Counted from the first letter of the stretch, positions 46,001-55,414 are shown. The stretch: 64,000 bases of DNA from Lewinellaceae bacterium (GCA_020636155.1 JACJYM010000005.1:62001-126000); one strand, 5' to 3'. Translations and numbers: made by a program. Notes: generated from the letters alone by a model not told the origin.

Positions 46001-47531
46001 GCTGTATCTGACTGTCGCAGGTGTCAGCACAGGTGCCGTAATCCACCAAATAGTCGATATCTAGGAGTGACTCTATCTCGAAATTAATCAAAGTATCACA
46101 CCCATTAGCATCAGTAACGAAAACCCAGCAAGGACCTGGGCCGGCGTAGGTGTAATCTCCCGTCTCGCTATTGCACCACTCATAATAATAGTCCGGTGTC
46201 CCATCGAAAGCCCCCACTTCCACATAAGTAAGTCCATCACTGCCCATGACATCGATGAACAAACTCGCCACTAGGACTGGTGGCTGCGTGACCATGTAGC
46301 TGGTGCTACCATAGCATCCCTTGCTGTCGGTCACGGTCAGGCCGTAGTTGCCCGGCTGGAGATTACTGATATCGGCATCGGAATCGGTGCTTGACCATGC
46401 ATAATCTAGAGGAAAATTATTGCTAGGGGTAACGCTGCTCTCTATCATGCCATTGCCATCTCCATGACACAGGATGTTCGTCACGGAACCATCAACATCG
46501 AGTACCTCCGTCTCAAAAAACACATCGATGGGATATGGGGTCTCGCAGTGGTCGCCATAGTCGATCATGACGGTATAGCTGCCCTGCATATCGGACGGTA
46601 CTTCATAGTTGCTATCCGTCGCTCCCAGTATGGCGATGCCCTCGTAGTACCACTGATAGGTCGCTCCGCCCTCGTATGGCACTTCTACATAAACCCCTGA
46701 TGTACAATCTCCATAGCTTGTTACGGTATTGAGAGGTAGGGTCTGATACTCGCCTGTGATGTGGATGTCGTCAAGAAAGTGAATACAATGCTGGTATCCA
46801 TTTGCCGCTACAAAATCACAACTACCACCAAGTGCAATGGCTTGCGCAGGGCCATTGGCTATAAAACTCGTGGAAACATACACCCAACTGCTGTCCATCA
46901 CGCCACTAACTGGGAGGGTCGCTAATATGTACCAACCTTGTCCTAAATCATCCAAACAATCATATCCTACCGCAGGAAGGTTTTCACAACTGTTATTTCC
47001 ATAAAGGTTGAACTCAAAATTTAGAGGTGATGCATAATAGATATTAGCCGGTGGAGCAATCAATGTGTCATTGAATCCTATATAAAAATTAATAGAATAA
47101 TTCACTCCTAAAAGCAACGATTGATTCATACAGGTACCTATTATTGTAGAATAATCGCCAGTATATAAGTCAATGGCTCCATTGCCAGATGGGATAGGTA
47201 AAGGAATATTATTTCCATTTCCTAAATAACCACAAGTATTATAATATGCTGGCCAACCTGAATTACTAGAAATCCACCCATCATTTAGGCATTCAAAATC
47301 TTCTAAAAAATCTTCCTCCGGACAACAAGTATGTTCTTCAAAGTCACCAACTACCTCACTGCTTAAAATACCACATATACAATCCTCCACATCATTAAGG
47401 TCAATAAGACCATCACCATCGTCATCAATGCCGTTGTTACAAATTTCTTGGGCATTAATAAATGAATTAAACACCACCAAAAGAGGAAATATTAGTACTG
47501 TCCTATAAAACTTATTCTTTATTGAAGACAT
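43044..47531 (-). CDS. Giant SprB-repeat adhesin with gliding-motility-type C-terminal domain
   Basis: 1495 residues. Signal peptide 1-27, then an acidic calcium-type loop (CNNGIDDDGDGLIDLND). A CUB/lectin-like N-terminal domain spans about 70-260. About thirteen SprB-type modules of roughly 73 residues follow from about 330 to 1290, each with a W.(S/D)G.T...L..G.Y.V.(V/I)TD..GC core. An Ig-like segment, a Thr-rich linker (TTTTTTIPN) and the T9SS type B domain come last, from about 1395 to 1495 (IFSPNQDGHNDVLEF, VFDRWGNLVYD, GVYVYVARYKSG). It should be displayed on the cell surface and act in adhesion or gliding. The DNA is far richer in G+C (about 50-60% over most repeats) than its neighbours. 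A tandem degenerate copy lies upstream. Confidence 0.9.
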   Translation of the reverse strand: MSSIKNKFYRTVLIFPLLVVFNSFINAQEICNNGIDDDGDGLIDLNDVEDCICGILSSEVVGDFEEHTCCPEEDFLEDFECLNDGWISSNSGWPAYYNTCGYLGNGNNIPLPIPSGNGAIDLYTGDYSTIIGTCMNQSLLLGVNYSINFYIGFNDTLIAPPANIYYASPLNFEFNLYGNNSCENLPAVGYDCLDDLGQGWYILATLPVSGVMDSSWVYVSTSFIANGPAQAIALGGSCDFVAANGYQHCIHFLDDIHITGEYQTLPLNTVTSYGDCTSGVYVEVPYEGGATYQWYYEGIAILGATDSNYEVPSDMQGSYTVMIDYGDHCETPYPIDVFFETEVLDVDGSVTNILCHGDGNGMIESSVTPSNNFPLDYAWSSTDSDADISNLQPGNYGLTVTDSKGCYGSTSYMVTQPPVLVASLFIDVMGSDGLTYVEVGAFDGTPDYYYEWCNSETGDYTYAGPGPCWVFVTDANGCDTLINFEIESLLDIDYLVDYGTCADTCDSQIQLMVSGGQSPYAISWSNSETNSIITNLCNAAYGYTVTDATGASGVGIIEVYDPGSHVAISAVYDSLICSDTLKNGIILSASGGVEPYEYAWSTGDTTAVIDSLGIGTFYVQITDSVGCTAQDSFRVSLYEDPLFSIDMLSASCGMNNGSISLSVDSIAAPYQLLWSTTDTTSMLTNVGAGSYGLTITDGHGCGHTYDYVVNSDSNLMLNYDTEDNPCEGDSTATITLHITGGTKPYSINWNDSETDSLRTNLATGTYSVTLTDANNCISTEEIEIVTLSSYELSATTEDINCYGDSTGSIDLSVIPVGNYFYEWNNSSTTQDQTNLTKGTYNVTVTDLYGCTKTAEYELTEPEALSLSAEIDSLDCSGEPIAQISLTSTGGTGLHHYSWSTGDTTATISNLPAGDYTITLTDDHGCELIKNYTIPAITPISLEVDWTDIDCHDADDGSISLMITGGTDPVFILWNDGNTDSERQNLAQGHYTVTVTDTNGCTQQDSVTITNPPILIIDILNIQEPDDTGMGGEISVQATGGTPSYTYSWNDGNMDSLRMNLGFGIYLLTVTDANGCTAMQNWEFASDSLIYAYSETDNLCYGYCEGSIDLTIGGGVQPYEILWNDGNTDEDRTALCDGTYQAQITDASGNILLSEWVEISSPDSIEIKGIIYPVSCLDTDDAEIEVTVTGGTDPYNYTWQNSDYTGNHLTQLSPGEYGLIVSDDNLCTGKANYTIDDLMPLDMEVMGETLYCGETEGTITFTGENPNNYAIQLNGTTIAIENNTVSNLPEGSYDVDYIINPNCILNLGTVTIDLVPIQNFQLAPANQEVDKGTVVTLSIESNGLSQIADISWQSNNNWECLDQPCTSISITADADDTVQAQIIDTDGCEYYLTAQIKVKETTTTTTTIPNIFSPNQDGHNDVLEFELDPENQTLISAQVFDRWGNLVYDYPNSTNTTSWDGTKNHKSLNPGVYVYVARYKSGTETTTLYGDVTLVR

Positions 47532-47566
47532 AGGATGAATATTTAGTATAAAATTACGACTATAAA

Positions 47567-47596
47567 CAAATATACGTAATTTATTTTTATATCAAA
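47567..47596 (-). promoter_or_regulatory. Full Bacteroidota promoter of the giant adhesin gene
   Basis: On the minus strand TTTG (47596-47593) and TATATTTG (47574-47567) are separated by 18 bases, matching both the -33 and -7 boxes. The start codon is 35 bases downstream. Confidence 0.65.
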
Positions 47597-47667
47597 CAAT
47601 AATCATAGCTTATTTTCCTCCCTGACCTGCAGAAGATTCCCCCCAAGGGCCATTAAGCCTACAAATC

Positions 47668-47698
47668 GAATCTTAACAAATTATCAAATACACATCTT
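47668..47698. repeat. 31-nt upstream element, copy 1
   Basis: Begins gaatcttaacaaattatca on the plus strand. It matches 52218-52248 at 29 of 31 positions. It lies 137 bases upstream of the intact adhesin start. Its function is unknown; it may be part of the 5' regulatory region carried along by the duplication. Confidence 0.7.
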
Positions 47699-47781
47699 TA
47701 CATGCCTATCAATATCATTATATTACTTACGTAATCAATTGATAATCTATAATCTGAATTATTTAATATGATGATCAACTG

Positions 47782-50700
47782 CTACCTCACCAAAGTCACA
47801 TCCCCATAAAGGGTGGTAGTTTCAGTGTCGTTTTTGTAGCGAGCGACATACACATAGACACCGGAATTGAGGGGTTTGTGGTTTTTAGTACCATCCCAAC
47901 TCGTGCTATTCGTGGTATTTGGATAATCATAGACCAAATTGTCCCATCGGTCAAAAACTTGTGCAGAAATGAGGGTTTGATTTTCGGGGTCTGGCTCAAA
48001 TTCAAGTACGTCATTGTGTCCATCCTGATTCGGACTGAAGATGTTAGGGATTGTGGTCGTTGTCGTAGTGGTCTCTTTGACTTTAATTTGTGCGGTTAGA
48101 TAATATTCGCAGCCATCGGTGTCGATGATTTGAGCTTGGACAGTGTCGTCTGCATCCGCTGTAATACTTATGCTCGTACATGGTTGGTCGAGGCATTCCC
48201 AATTATTGTTTGATTGCTAGATATGTCTGCGATCTGACTTAAACCGATGCTTTCTATATGCGTCACTACTGCTCCTTATCCACTTCTTGGTTTGCTGGTG
48301 CCAACTGGAAGTTCTGAATCGGTACTAAGTCTATGGTCACCGTGCCGAGATTCAAGATGCAATTAGGATTGATGATATAGTCCACGTCGTAGCTGCCCTC
48401 AGGTAAGTTGCTGACGGTGTTTTCGATGGTTAGTTGTGCCATTGAGCTAATTTCAATTGTTCGGGTTTTCTCCGGTAAAGTAATCGTGCCTTCGGTCTCA
48501 CCTACGTACAATGTTTCACCCATCACCTCCATATCGAGGGCGGGGTCTTCTATCGTGTAATTTGCTTTTCCAGTACAAAGATTGCCATCACTCACGAGTA
48601 GGCCATATTCTCCCGGACTGAGTTGGGTGGTGATTTCCGATGTGGTCGCTGTTCTGCCAAGAGTAATTATAAGGTCAGGTGCCGCCGTCACGGTGACTTC
48701 ATCTCTGCGTCATCGGTGTCAGGAGACAACTCACGAGATAGATTATTCCATCTATCTCTATCGAATCAGGACTGCTGATTTCAACCCATTCTGTCGATAG
48801 GATATTGCTTGATGCATCTGTAATTTGGGCTTGGTAAGTTCCATCACATAGGGCGGTTCTATCCTCGTCTGTGTTGCCATCATTCCAAAGAATTTCGTAT
48901 GGTTGCACTCCTCCCGCAATGGTGAGGTCAATGCTGCCTTCACAATAGCCGTAACATAAATTGTCGGTTTCTGAGTAGGTATAAATGAGGCTGTCACTGG
49001 CAAATTCCCAACTTTGCATAGCTGTACAACCATTCGCATCGGTGACGGTGAGTAGATAGATGCCAAAACCCAGATTGATCCGTAAGGAGTCCATGTTGCC
49101 ATCATTCCAGCTGTAGGTATAGCTCGGGGTGCCGCCTGTGGCCTGTACCGATATTTCACCGCCCATGCCAGTATCGTCGGGTTCTTGAATATTGAGAATG
49201 TCTATGATTAGTGTCGGTGGGTTGGTGATTGTGACACTGTCTTTCTGAGTACAGTCATTGGCATCGGTGACAGTGAACGTATAAAGGCCTTCTGCGAGAT
49301 TTTGTCGTTCACTATCGGTGTTGCCATCGTTCCAAAGTATGGATATTGGAGCAACGCCGCCTATAATCATTAAACTGATGCTGCCGTCATCGGCATCGTG
49401 ACAACTTATGTCTGTCCAGTCAACTATTAGGTGATTGGGGTGATTTCGGGAATCGTGTAGTTTTCTATTAATTCACAGCCACGGTCATCAGTCAAGGTAA
49501 TCGTATAATCACCAGCAAGCAGATTCGATATCGTGGCAGTTGTATCTCCCGTACTCAACTGTAATGATGTAGTCCTGTACCACCGTGCTCGTGAGGCTGA
49601 TTTGTGCAATTGGTTCACTAGAGCAATCGAGGCTGTCAATTTCTGCACGAGACTCAAGGCTTCGGGTTCTGGAGCTGGTATTCTGCGGTTTGGTACATCC
49701 ATAAGAGGTCGGTGACAGTGACCTGCATGTTCCTTTGGTAAGGTTGGTTTGGTCTTGAGTCGTACTATTGTTAATTTCATTCAGAAATAAGTTCCGACTG
49801 GGGACGGATAGGTCTATCTCTGTGGATTCCTCGGCAATCGATGTCCTCAGTCGTAGCACTTAATTCATAAGCGGATAAGGTGATGATTTCTATTTCTTCC
49901 TGTGGTGATACAGTTATTCGCATCAGTGAGGGTGACAGAGTATGCACTGTGGCGAGATTTGTCTTAAGCTATCGGTCTCTGCATCATTCCAGTAGATGCT
50001 GTAAGGTTTGTGCCTCCGGTGACGTGCAGGGTGATGGTCGCGGTGCTATCTCCTTCGCAGGGTTTTCTTCTTTGACGTAGTTCAGCATGAGGTTGCTGTC
50101 AGAGTTTACCTATAGTCGTAGGTATGCTCACAGCCGTGACCGTCAGTGATGGTGAGGGCATAACTGCCTGCTCCTACATTGGTGATCATAGACATAGTAT
50201 CTGTCGTACTCATAGTAGCTGATATGGCGCAGCGATGCTGTCCACACTCAGGCTGATGCTGCGTTATTCATTCCGCAGCTGGCTGAGAGGATATCGACGC
50301 TGAACATGGGATCAACATAGATGAGACCCTAAAGCTATCTGAGCCGTGCATCCCACACTGTCGGTGACTTGCACTAAATGTCCCGATACCCAGACTATCG
50401 ATGACCGGTATCGCCGATTACTCCACGCATACTCGTAGGGTTCTATACCTCCAGAGGCACTTAGAATGATGCCATTCTTGAGGGTGTCGCTGCATATCAG
50501 ACTGTCGTAGACGGCGCTGATAGCGACATGACTGCCGGGTCATATACTCGATAATCCCCGCCACTGGCTCCGGTGGCATCGGTCACGGTGTATCCATAAT
50601 CTGCATTACACAGATTGGTGATGATGCTGTCGGTCTCGCTATTACTCCAACTGATGGCATAAGGACTCTGTCCTCCGCTGACCATGAGGTGTATCTGACT

Positions 50701-51998
50701 GTCGCACGTGTCACAAGTACCATAATCCACCAAATAGTCTATGTCAAGGGTGACTCTATCTCGAAATTAATCAGGTATCACCCATTGGCATCGGTGACGA
50801 GAACCCAGCAAGGTATGGTGAGTAGGTGTAATCTCCCGTCTCGTTATTGCACCACTCGTAATAGGTCGGTGTCCCATCAGCCCCACTCATAAGTGAGTCC
50901 ATCGCTGCCTGACATCGATGAACAGACTCCGACTGGAATGGCTGCGTGACCATGTAGCTGGTGCTACCATAGCATCCTCTTGCTGTCGGTCACGGTCAGG
51001 CCGTAGTGCCTGCTGGAGTTACTGATATCGGCATCGGTCTCTGCTTGACCTGCATAATCTGAGGGTATTATTGCGGGTAACGCTCTCTATCATCCGTTGC
51101 CATCCCGTGATAGGATATTCGTCACGGTACCTCTACCAGTATCGCTTCAAAAAACACATCGATGGGATATGGGGTCTCACAGTGGTCACCATAGTCGATC
51201 ATGACGGTATAGCTGCCCTGCATATCGGACGGTACTTCATAATTGCTATCTGTGGCTCCCAGTATGGCGATGCCCTCGTAGTACCACTGATAGGTCGCTC
51301 CGCCCTCGTAAGGTACTTCTACGAAGACGCCTGAGGTACAGTCGCCATAGCTTGTTACGGTGTTGAGAGGAAAGGTATGATACTCGCCTGTGATGTGGAT
51401 GTCGTCAAGAAAGTGGTAGGTCACTTCCCATCCATTCTGTGTCACAAAATCACAACTGCCACCAATGTGTAAGCGCGCCAGGCCGTTGGCGACAAAGCTA
51501 GATGACACATAGAGCCAGCTACTATCCATCACGCCACTTACAGGAATAGTTGCCAAAATGTACCAGCCTTGGCCTGAATCTTCTAAACAACCTGCACCAC
51601 TCTGAGGAAAATTATCACAATTGTTGTTTCCATAGAGGTTAATATGGAAATCAAGGGTGAGGCATAATAAAATATGACCGGAGGAGCAATCAAGTATCAT
51701 TAAAGCCTATGTAAAACTGATAGAGTAAATTATTCCTTGAACGAATGATTGATCCATACAATGCCTATAGTTTCTGAAGTATTTGCTCTGTCGTAAAACA
51801 ATAGCTCCACTACCAGATGGCATAATGGAATATTATTCGCAAACCCTAAAAACCACAGATATTATAATAGTCTGCTCCAATCAGATTATTAGTTGCTAAT
51901 GCCCAACCATCGTTAAGGCAATCAATATCAACATTTATTTGTATCATTGAAGAGTAAAGTTAAAGCAAGAAAGAATAAAAAACAAATATTTTAACATT
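47782..51998 (-). pseudogene. Frameshifted paralogue of the giant SprB-repeat adhesin
   Basis: A second copy of the neighbouring adhesin gene. It has its own ATG at 51998 and a hydrophobic leader (MLKYLFFILSCFKLYSS), but lacks the acidic-loop segment of the intact protein. Reading stays open for 50 codons to a stop at 51846, where one extra T in a T-run would restore the frame. Open pieces in several frames then follow the adhesin in order: about 192 codons ending at 51122, then shorter pieces, 223 codons at 48699-49370 and 141 codons at 48266-48691. The last 435 bp (47782-48217) hold no indels and end at an in-frame TAG. Net loss against the intact gene is roughly 110 bases over the shared part, almost all as short deletions. 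Most amino-acid changes inside open pieces are conservative. Confidence 0.85.
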
Positions 51999-52368
51999 TA
52001 AAATGAAAATAAATATTTAAATCATAATTTTGTTGATAATCGCAATTTTAATTTTACAATATTCTGTAGTAAGAAATATTATTTTATATAAATATTATTA
52101 GCACCATGGAAATTTATTCTGGAAAAATCCACAATGTTATTCACTACTATAACAATTACCAAGTTCCTTTCAATTATTAATAATGCTCTTTCCAGCGGGT
52201 TATGAAATGTTTAAAAGGAATCTTAACAAATTATCAGATAAACATCTTATCAGGGGCTCTTGCCAATAGTAATAACTTCTGAAATTGATAGACCTCATAA
52301 AATTCAGATAATAAGCCTAACTTTACTCTTAATAAAATGGAATAGTTGACAATGGTGGGTCAGCAAGT
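51999..52368. other. AT-rich intergenic region upstream of the degenerate adhesin copy
   Basis: 370 bases without a gene. It holds the second copy of the 31-nt upstream element at 52218-52248 and no convincing promoter for the degenerate copy: the nearest -7-like sequence lacks the consensus TTTG. No hairpin terminator was seen. Confidence 0.6.
52218..52248. repeat. 31-nt upstream element, copy 2
   Basis: Matches 47668-47698 at 29 of 31 positions. It lies 220 bases upstream of the start of the degenerate adhesin copy. Confidence 0.7.
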
Positions 52369-53409
52369 ATGAAAATTAATATAAAAGATATAGCAAGAAA
52401 AAATTATGGATTGATTTCTATAGTTGTGATTTACCTTTGGATTTATATTCTTTCTATTCTTTTAAGTCAGGAAACCTTTACCACATTTTACAGAAGTTAT
52501 TTTTTCGCATGGATGAAAAAAATGTTTGTTCCTATTTCTAATTGGATTTCTCTACCATTTTTATACGTAATAATTGTAATTTTTGTCTTTTCTATCATTC
52601 GAAAAAGTATTCAAAAAGGAATAAAAAACGGACTGATTTTACTCTTCAAATGGCTTGTTTTATTATTTTGTTGGTTTTACATTCTTTGGGGCTTTAACTA
52701 TAAATGCACGACTCTATCGCACAGTTTTAGTACATCAGGAAACATTATAACCCATTCGGAATTAGTCGATAGATATATAAAATCTGTTAATATATTAAAT
52801 ACTATAAAACAAGTAAATATAAAATTTAAAGTGGATGAAAATGAGCTATTATCTCAACTCAATACAACTGAAATAGAACTGCTAAAAAAGTATAATTATA
52901 AAAATATTTCATCTTCTAGATTAAAGAAGCTAGAACCCAAAGGTGTACTTCTGAGGTTTTCTACTTCCGGTTTTTATTTTCCTTTTGGTTTCGAAGGTTA
53001 TTATGATGCTGGCTTACATGAACTTCAACTTCCGTTTACCATGGCTCACGAAATGGCCCATGGATTTGGAATAACAGACGAAGGCGAATGCAACTTTTTA
53101 GCTTATTTGGCATGCCAGAGTAGCTCAAATGACGTTTTAAAATACAGTGCCGAGATGTCATTGTATGCCTATCTTAAGAGGTATATTCCAAAAGAAGTAA
53201 GAGATACTTTGATTGGATTAAATGAATTTGTGAAAAAAGATATCACAGCTATTTCTTCGCAGATGGATTTGTACCCAGATATTTTACCAGATTTGAGAAA
53301 TCTCATCTATGACCAATACCTAAAATCCAACGGTGTCAGTACCGGAATAAACAGCTATTCTACTTTCGTTCAGATGATAATTCACTATGAGAAGTTAATT
53401 GAAAATTGA
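52369..53409 (+). CDS. DUF3810 membrane protein with HExxH motif
   Basis: 346 residues. Three transmembrane helices in the first 110, then a soluble domain with LPFTMAHEMAHGFGITDEGE. His227, Glu228 and His231 form an HExxH zinc site, and the downstream Glu in DEGECNFLAYLAC is a likely third ligand, as in gluzincins. This matches the DUF3810 family, a membrane-anchored putative metallopeptidase of Bacteroidota. Substrate unknown. It is preceded by the long intergenic region and converges with the acyl-CoA dehydrogenase gene. Confidence 0.87.
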   Translation: MKINIKDIARKNYGLISIVVIYLWIYILSILLSQETFTTFYRSYFFAWMKKMFVPISNWISLPFLYVIIVIFVFSIIRKSIQKGIKNGLILLFKWLVLLFCWFYILWGFNYKCTTLSHSFSTSGNIITHSELVDRYIKSVNILNTIKQVNIKFKVDENELLSQLNTTEIELLKKYNYKNISSSRLKKLEPKGVLLRFSTSGFYFPFGFEGYYDAGLHELQLPFTMAHEMAHGFGITDEGECNFLAYLACQSSSNDVLKYSAEMSLYAYLKRYIPKEVRDTLIGLNEFVKKDITAISSQMDLYPDILPDLRNLIYDQYLKSNGVSTGINSYSTFVQMIIHYEKLIEN

Positions 53410-53498
53410 AAATAAATTCATCCTCAGTGGCATTGATTACTCTTTAACAAGCTAATACGATGTCACCAAAAATTCAAATTAAAACAGTTGATGAATAC

Positions 53499-54629
53499 TT
53501 AGTCCCTCAAAATATTTCGGCTAATGACCAATTTTTGTATTTCGGAAGTCCCCTCTCCTATGGTACACAATTTAGAATCTCGATAGAATTTCTCCACCGG
53601 AAAATCTTTAGTATAGCCATATCCGCCAAATATTTGTACTGCATCCGTTGCGATTTGCACACATATTTCTGATGCGTAATACTTAGCCATGGCAGAAGTG
53701 GTCGTAACAAATTCTCCTCGATTTTTCAAGTCGGCCGCTTTTCTTGTCAATAATTCTGCGGCTTGAATTTTAGTCGCCATATCAGCCAACTTGAAGGAAA
53801 TAGCTTGAAATTCAGCGATTGGTTTCCCAAATTGCTCTCGTTCTTTCGCATAATTCACCGCTGCTTCATAAGCTCCTTTGGCTATACCCAACGACAATGC
53901 CGCAATACTTATTCGACCTCCATCGAGTACCTTCATCGCTTGAATAAACCCTTCGCCTACATTTCCGAGAACCTGAGATTTATGAATTTTACAATTATCA
54001 AAAATCAGCTCAGCGGTTTCACTGGCACGCATTCCTAGTTTATTCTCTTTTTTACCACCACTGAATCCGGGAGTATTGCGATCCACTATAAATGCCGTAA
54101 TGCCTCGGCTATCTAATAAGTCGCCTGTCCTTGCCAATACCACGGCTACATCGCCACTAATGCCGTGTGTAATCCAGTTTTTTGTACCGTTCAACACAAA
54201 ATAATCGCCATCCTCGACCGCCACACATTTCATACGCAGGGCATCACTACCGGTATTGGCTTCAGTAAGACCCCATGCACCGATAAACTCACCTGTCGCT
54301 AGTTTAGGAAGGTACTTCTGTTTTTGTTCTTCGTTTCCAAACTGTAATATATGACCCGTACAAAGAGAATTGTGTGCTGCCACTGACAAGCCCACAGATC
54401 CACAGACCTTGGCAATTTCAACTATTACACTGATATATTCTTGATATCCCAATCCTGAACCGCCATAATTGCTAGGTACTAATACACCTAAAAATCCCAA
54501 ATGCCCGGCTTTTTTCATGGCTTCTACTGGAAAATATTGACTTTCGTCCCATTCCATTACATGAGGAAGAATTTCAGATTGAGCAAATTGTTTGGCCGAT
54601 TCTTCTATTAATTTTAAATTCTCAGGCAT
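53499..54629 (-). CDS. Acyl-CoA dehydrogenase (short/branched-chain type)
   Basis: 376 residues, family length. FAD and substrate motifs are WGLTEANTGSDA and NWITHG. The C-terminal part has GGYGYTKDFPVEKFYRD and the catalytic glutamate at about residue 359 in IGEGTSEIQ. It removes two hydrogens from acyl-CoA and passes electrons to ETF. Chain-length preference cannot be fixed. No other beta-oxidation gene is adjacent. It has a perfect -7 element (TACTTTTGC) 37 bases upstream. Confidence 0.94.
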   Translation of the reverse strand: MPENLKLIEESAKQFAQSEILPHVMEWDESQYFPVEAMKKAGHLGFLGVLVPSNYGGSGLGYQEYISVIVEIAKVCGSVGLSVAAHNSLCTGHILQFGNEEQKQKYLPKLATGEFIGAWGLTEANTGSDALRMKCVAVEDGDYFVLNGTKNWITHGISGDVAVVLARTGDLLDSRGITAFIVDRNTPGFSGGKKENKLGMRASETAELIFDNCKIHKSQVLGNVGEGFIQAMKVLDGGRISIAALSLGIAKGAYEAAVNYAKEREQFGKPIAEFQAISFKLADMATKIQAAELLTRKAADLKNRGEFVTTTSAMAKYYASEICVQIATDAVQIFGGYGYTKDFPVEKFYRDSKLCTIGEGTSEIQKLVISRNILRD

Positions 54630-54665
54630 TGACTTTAAGTTTATTCAGTGTATTTTTATCGAATG

Positions 54666-54674
54666 GCAAAAGTA
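54666..54674 (-). promoter_or_regulatory. -7 promoter element of the acyl-CoA dehydrogenase gene
   Basis: Minus-strand TACTTTTGC, an exact consensus match, 37 bases before the ATG at 54629. Confidence 0.5.
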
Positions 54675-54713
54675 AGGGTTTCAAGATTAAATAATGAGTT
54701 ATCAAAACAAAAA

Positions 54714-54740
54714 AAGCCTTGAAAAAAATTTCAAGGCCTT
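54714..54740 (-). terminator. Terminator of the PorT-like barrel gene
   Basis: Hairpin AAGCCTTGAAA / TTTCAAGGCCTT with one extra C, followed by a T run on the minus strand. It is placed 30 bases past the stop at 54770. Confidence 0.8.
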
Positions 54741-54769
54741 ATCTAAATCTATACACAATAAAAAATCTT

Positions 54770-55414
54770 TTAAATAAAGCTGTACGAAAACAACAAGCTT
54801 AATTGATTAGGATTTCCTTTAAAATGAGAATTGTACTCCCCATAATAGATGTGATCACCTATTGACCTAAACACTCCCTCGTACTTAAGCTGTATGCCCA
54901 TGCGGTCAAATTCGTACAAGACATACCCCACAAAACCATAACTGTTCTTTCTCGCATGATCATTGTAAGCAGGTATGAAATCTAAGGCTGAATTAAAATT
55001 CAACAACCTGTGAATGGTAGGACCTCCACCCAAGCTAAAACCATTAGCCGTCAGTCCGGCACTAATATTAAAATCGACGTATTGGAATGATTCACTTACG
55101 GTACCTTTGGGGATGTCTTTTACAGCCTTAGAGCTTACTTCATAACTCATTGAATATTGATTGTACAATAAATCTGTCTGTAAAAATAATGGCCCAAATT
55201 TTTGATTAAAAAATAATCCACCATAATATATCGGGCTTCCACTTGTAAATTTCACCCTATGAGTCAATACGTTTTCTTCATTACCCACTTCAGAAATTTC
55301 TGTACCGGCTAATATAGCACCGATACCGGCTTTTACACCAAATTTTGTGTCTTGTCCGTTCATGTTGAGACTAAAAAAACACACTACTGCCGAGATCAAA
55401 ATGATTTTTTTCAT
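54770..55414 (-). CDS. PorT-family outer-membrane beta-barrel protein
   Basis: 214 residues. Signal peptide 1-20 (LISAVVCFFSLNMNGQ). The mature protein starts TKFGVKAGIGAILAG and continues in alternating strands (GGLFFNQKFGPLFLQTDLLY, FNISAGLTANGFSLGGGPT), ending LSLLFSYSFI with a C-terminal aromatic/aliphatic residue. This is the layout of PorT-like outer-membrane barrels. A role in T9SS is not shown: many PorT-like proteins are unrelated to secretion. Own terminator downstream. Confidence 0.72.
   Translation of the reverse strand: MKKIILISAVVCFFSLNMNGQDTKFGVKAGIGAILAGTEISEVGNEENVLTHRVKFTSGSPIYYGGLFFNQKFGPLFLQTDLLYNQYSMSYEVSSKAVKDIPKGTVSESFQYVDFNISAGLTANGFSLGGGPTIHRLLNFNSALDFIPAYNDHARKNSYGFVGYVLYEFDRMGIQLKYEGVFRSIGDHIYYGEYNSHFKGNPNQLSLLFSYSFI

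Larger units (their letters stand above)
43044..47698 (-). repeat. Tandem duplication unit 1 (intact adhesin plus upstream element)
   Basis: The unit runs from the adhesin stop codon to a 31-nt element upstream of its promoter (47668-47698). It is repeated in the same orientation as unit 2 (47782-52248). DNA identity is highest at the 3' end of the gene and falls toward the 5' end. Confidence 0.75.
47782..52248 (-). repeat. Tandem duplication unit 2 (degenerate adhesin copy plus upstream element)
   Basis: Same order and strand as unit 1. It starts at the matching stop codon (CTA on the plus strand at 47782-47784) and ends at the matching 31-nt element at 52218-52248. The two 31-nt elements differ at only two positions. 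Confidence 0.75.

Noticed and set aside
43500..47000. Short repeats in the adhesin as a possible CRISPR array
   Set aside because: Repeats are imperfect, about 220 bp apart and in frame, and encode protein modules. No spacer pattern or cas gene is present.
47532..47781. Insertion sequence or transposon flanking the adhesin duplication
   Set aside because: No transposase, terminal inverted repeats or target-site duplication were seen. The arrangement is a simple tandem duplication.
47878..48099. Plus-strand ORFs opposite the adhesin copies (also 43442-44302, 45837-46700, 51071-51334)
   Set aside because: They are antisense shadows of the GC-rich repeat coding frame and change with the frameshifts.
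48266..51700. Separate small genes of about 141, 223, 78 and 192 codons on the minus strand
   Set aside because: Their translations follow the neighbouring adhesin in order and frame-jump between one another. None except the very first piece has a start and leader of its own. They are fragments of one disrupted gene.
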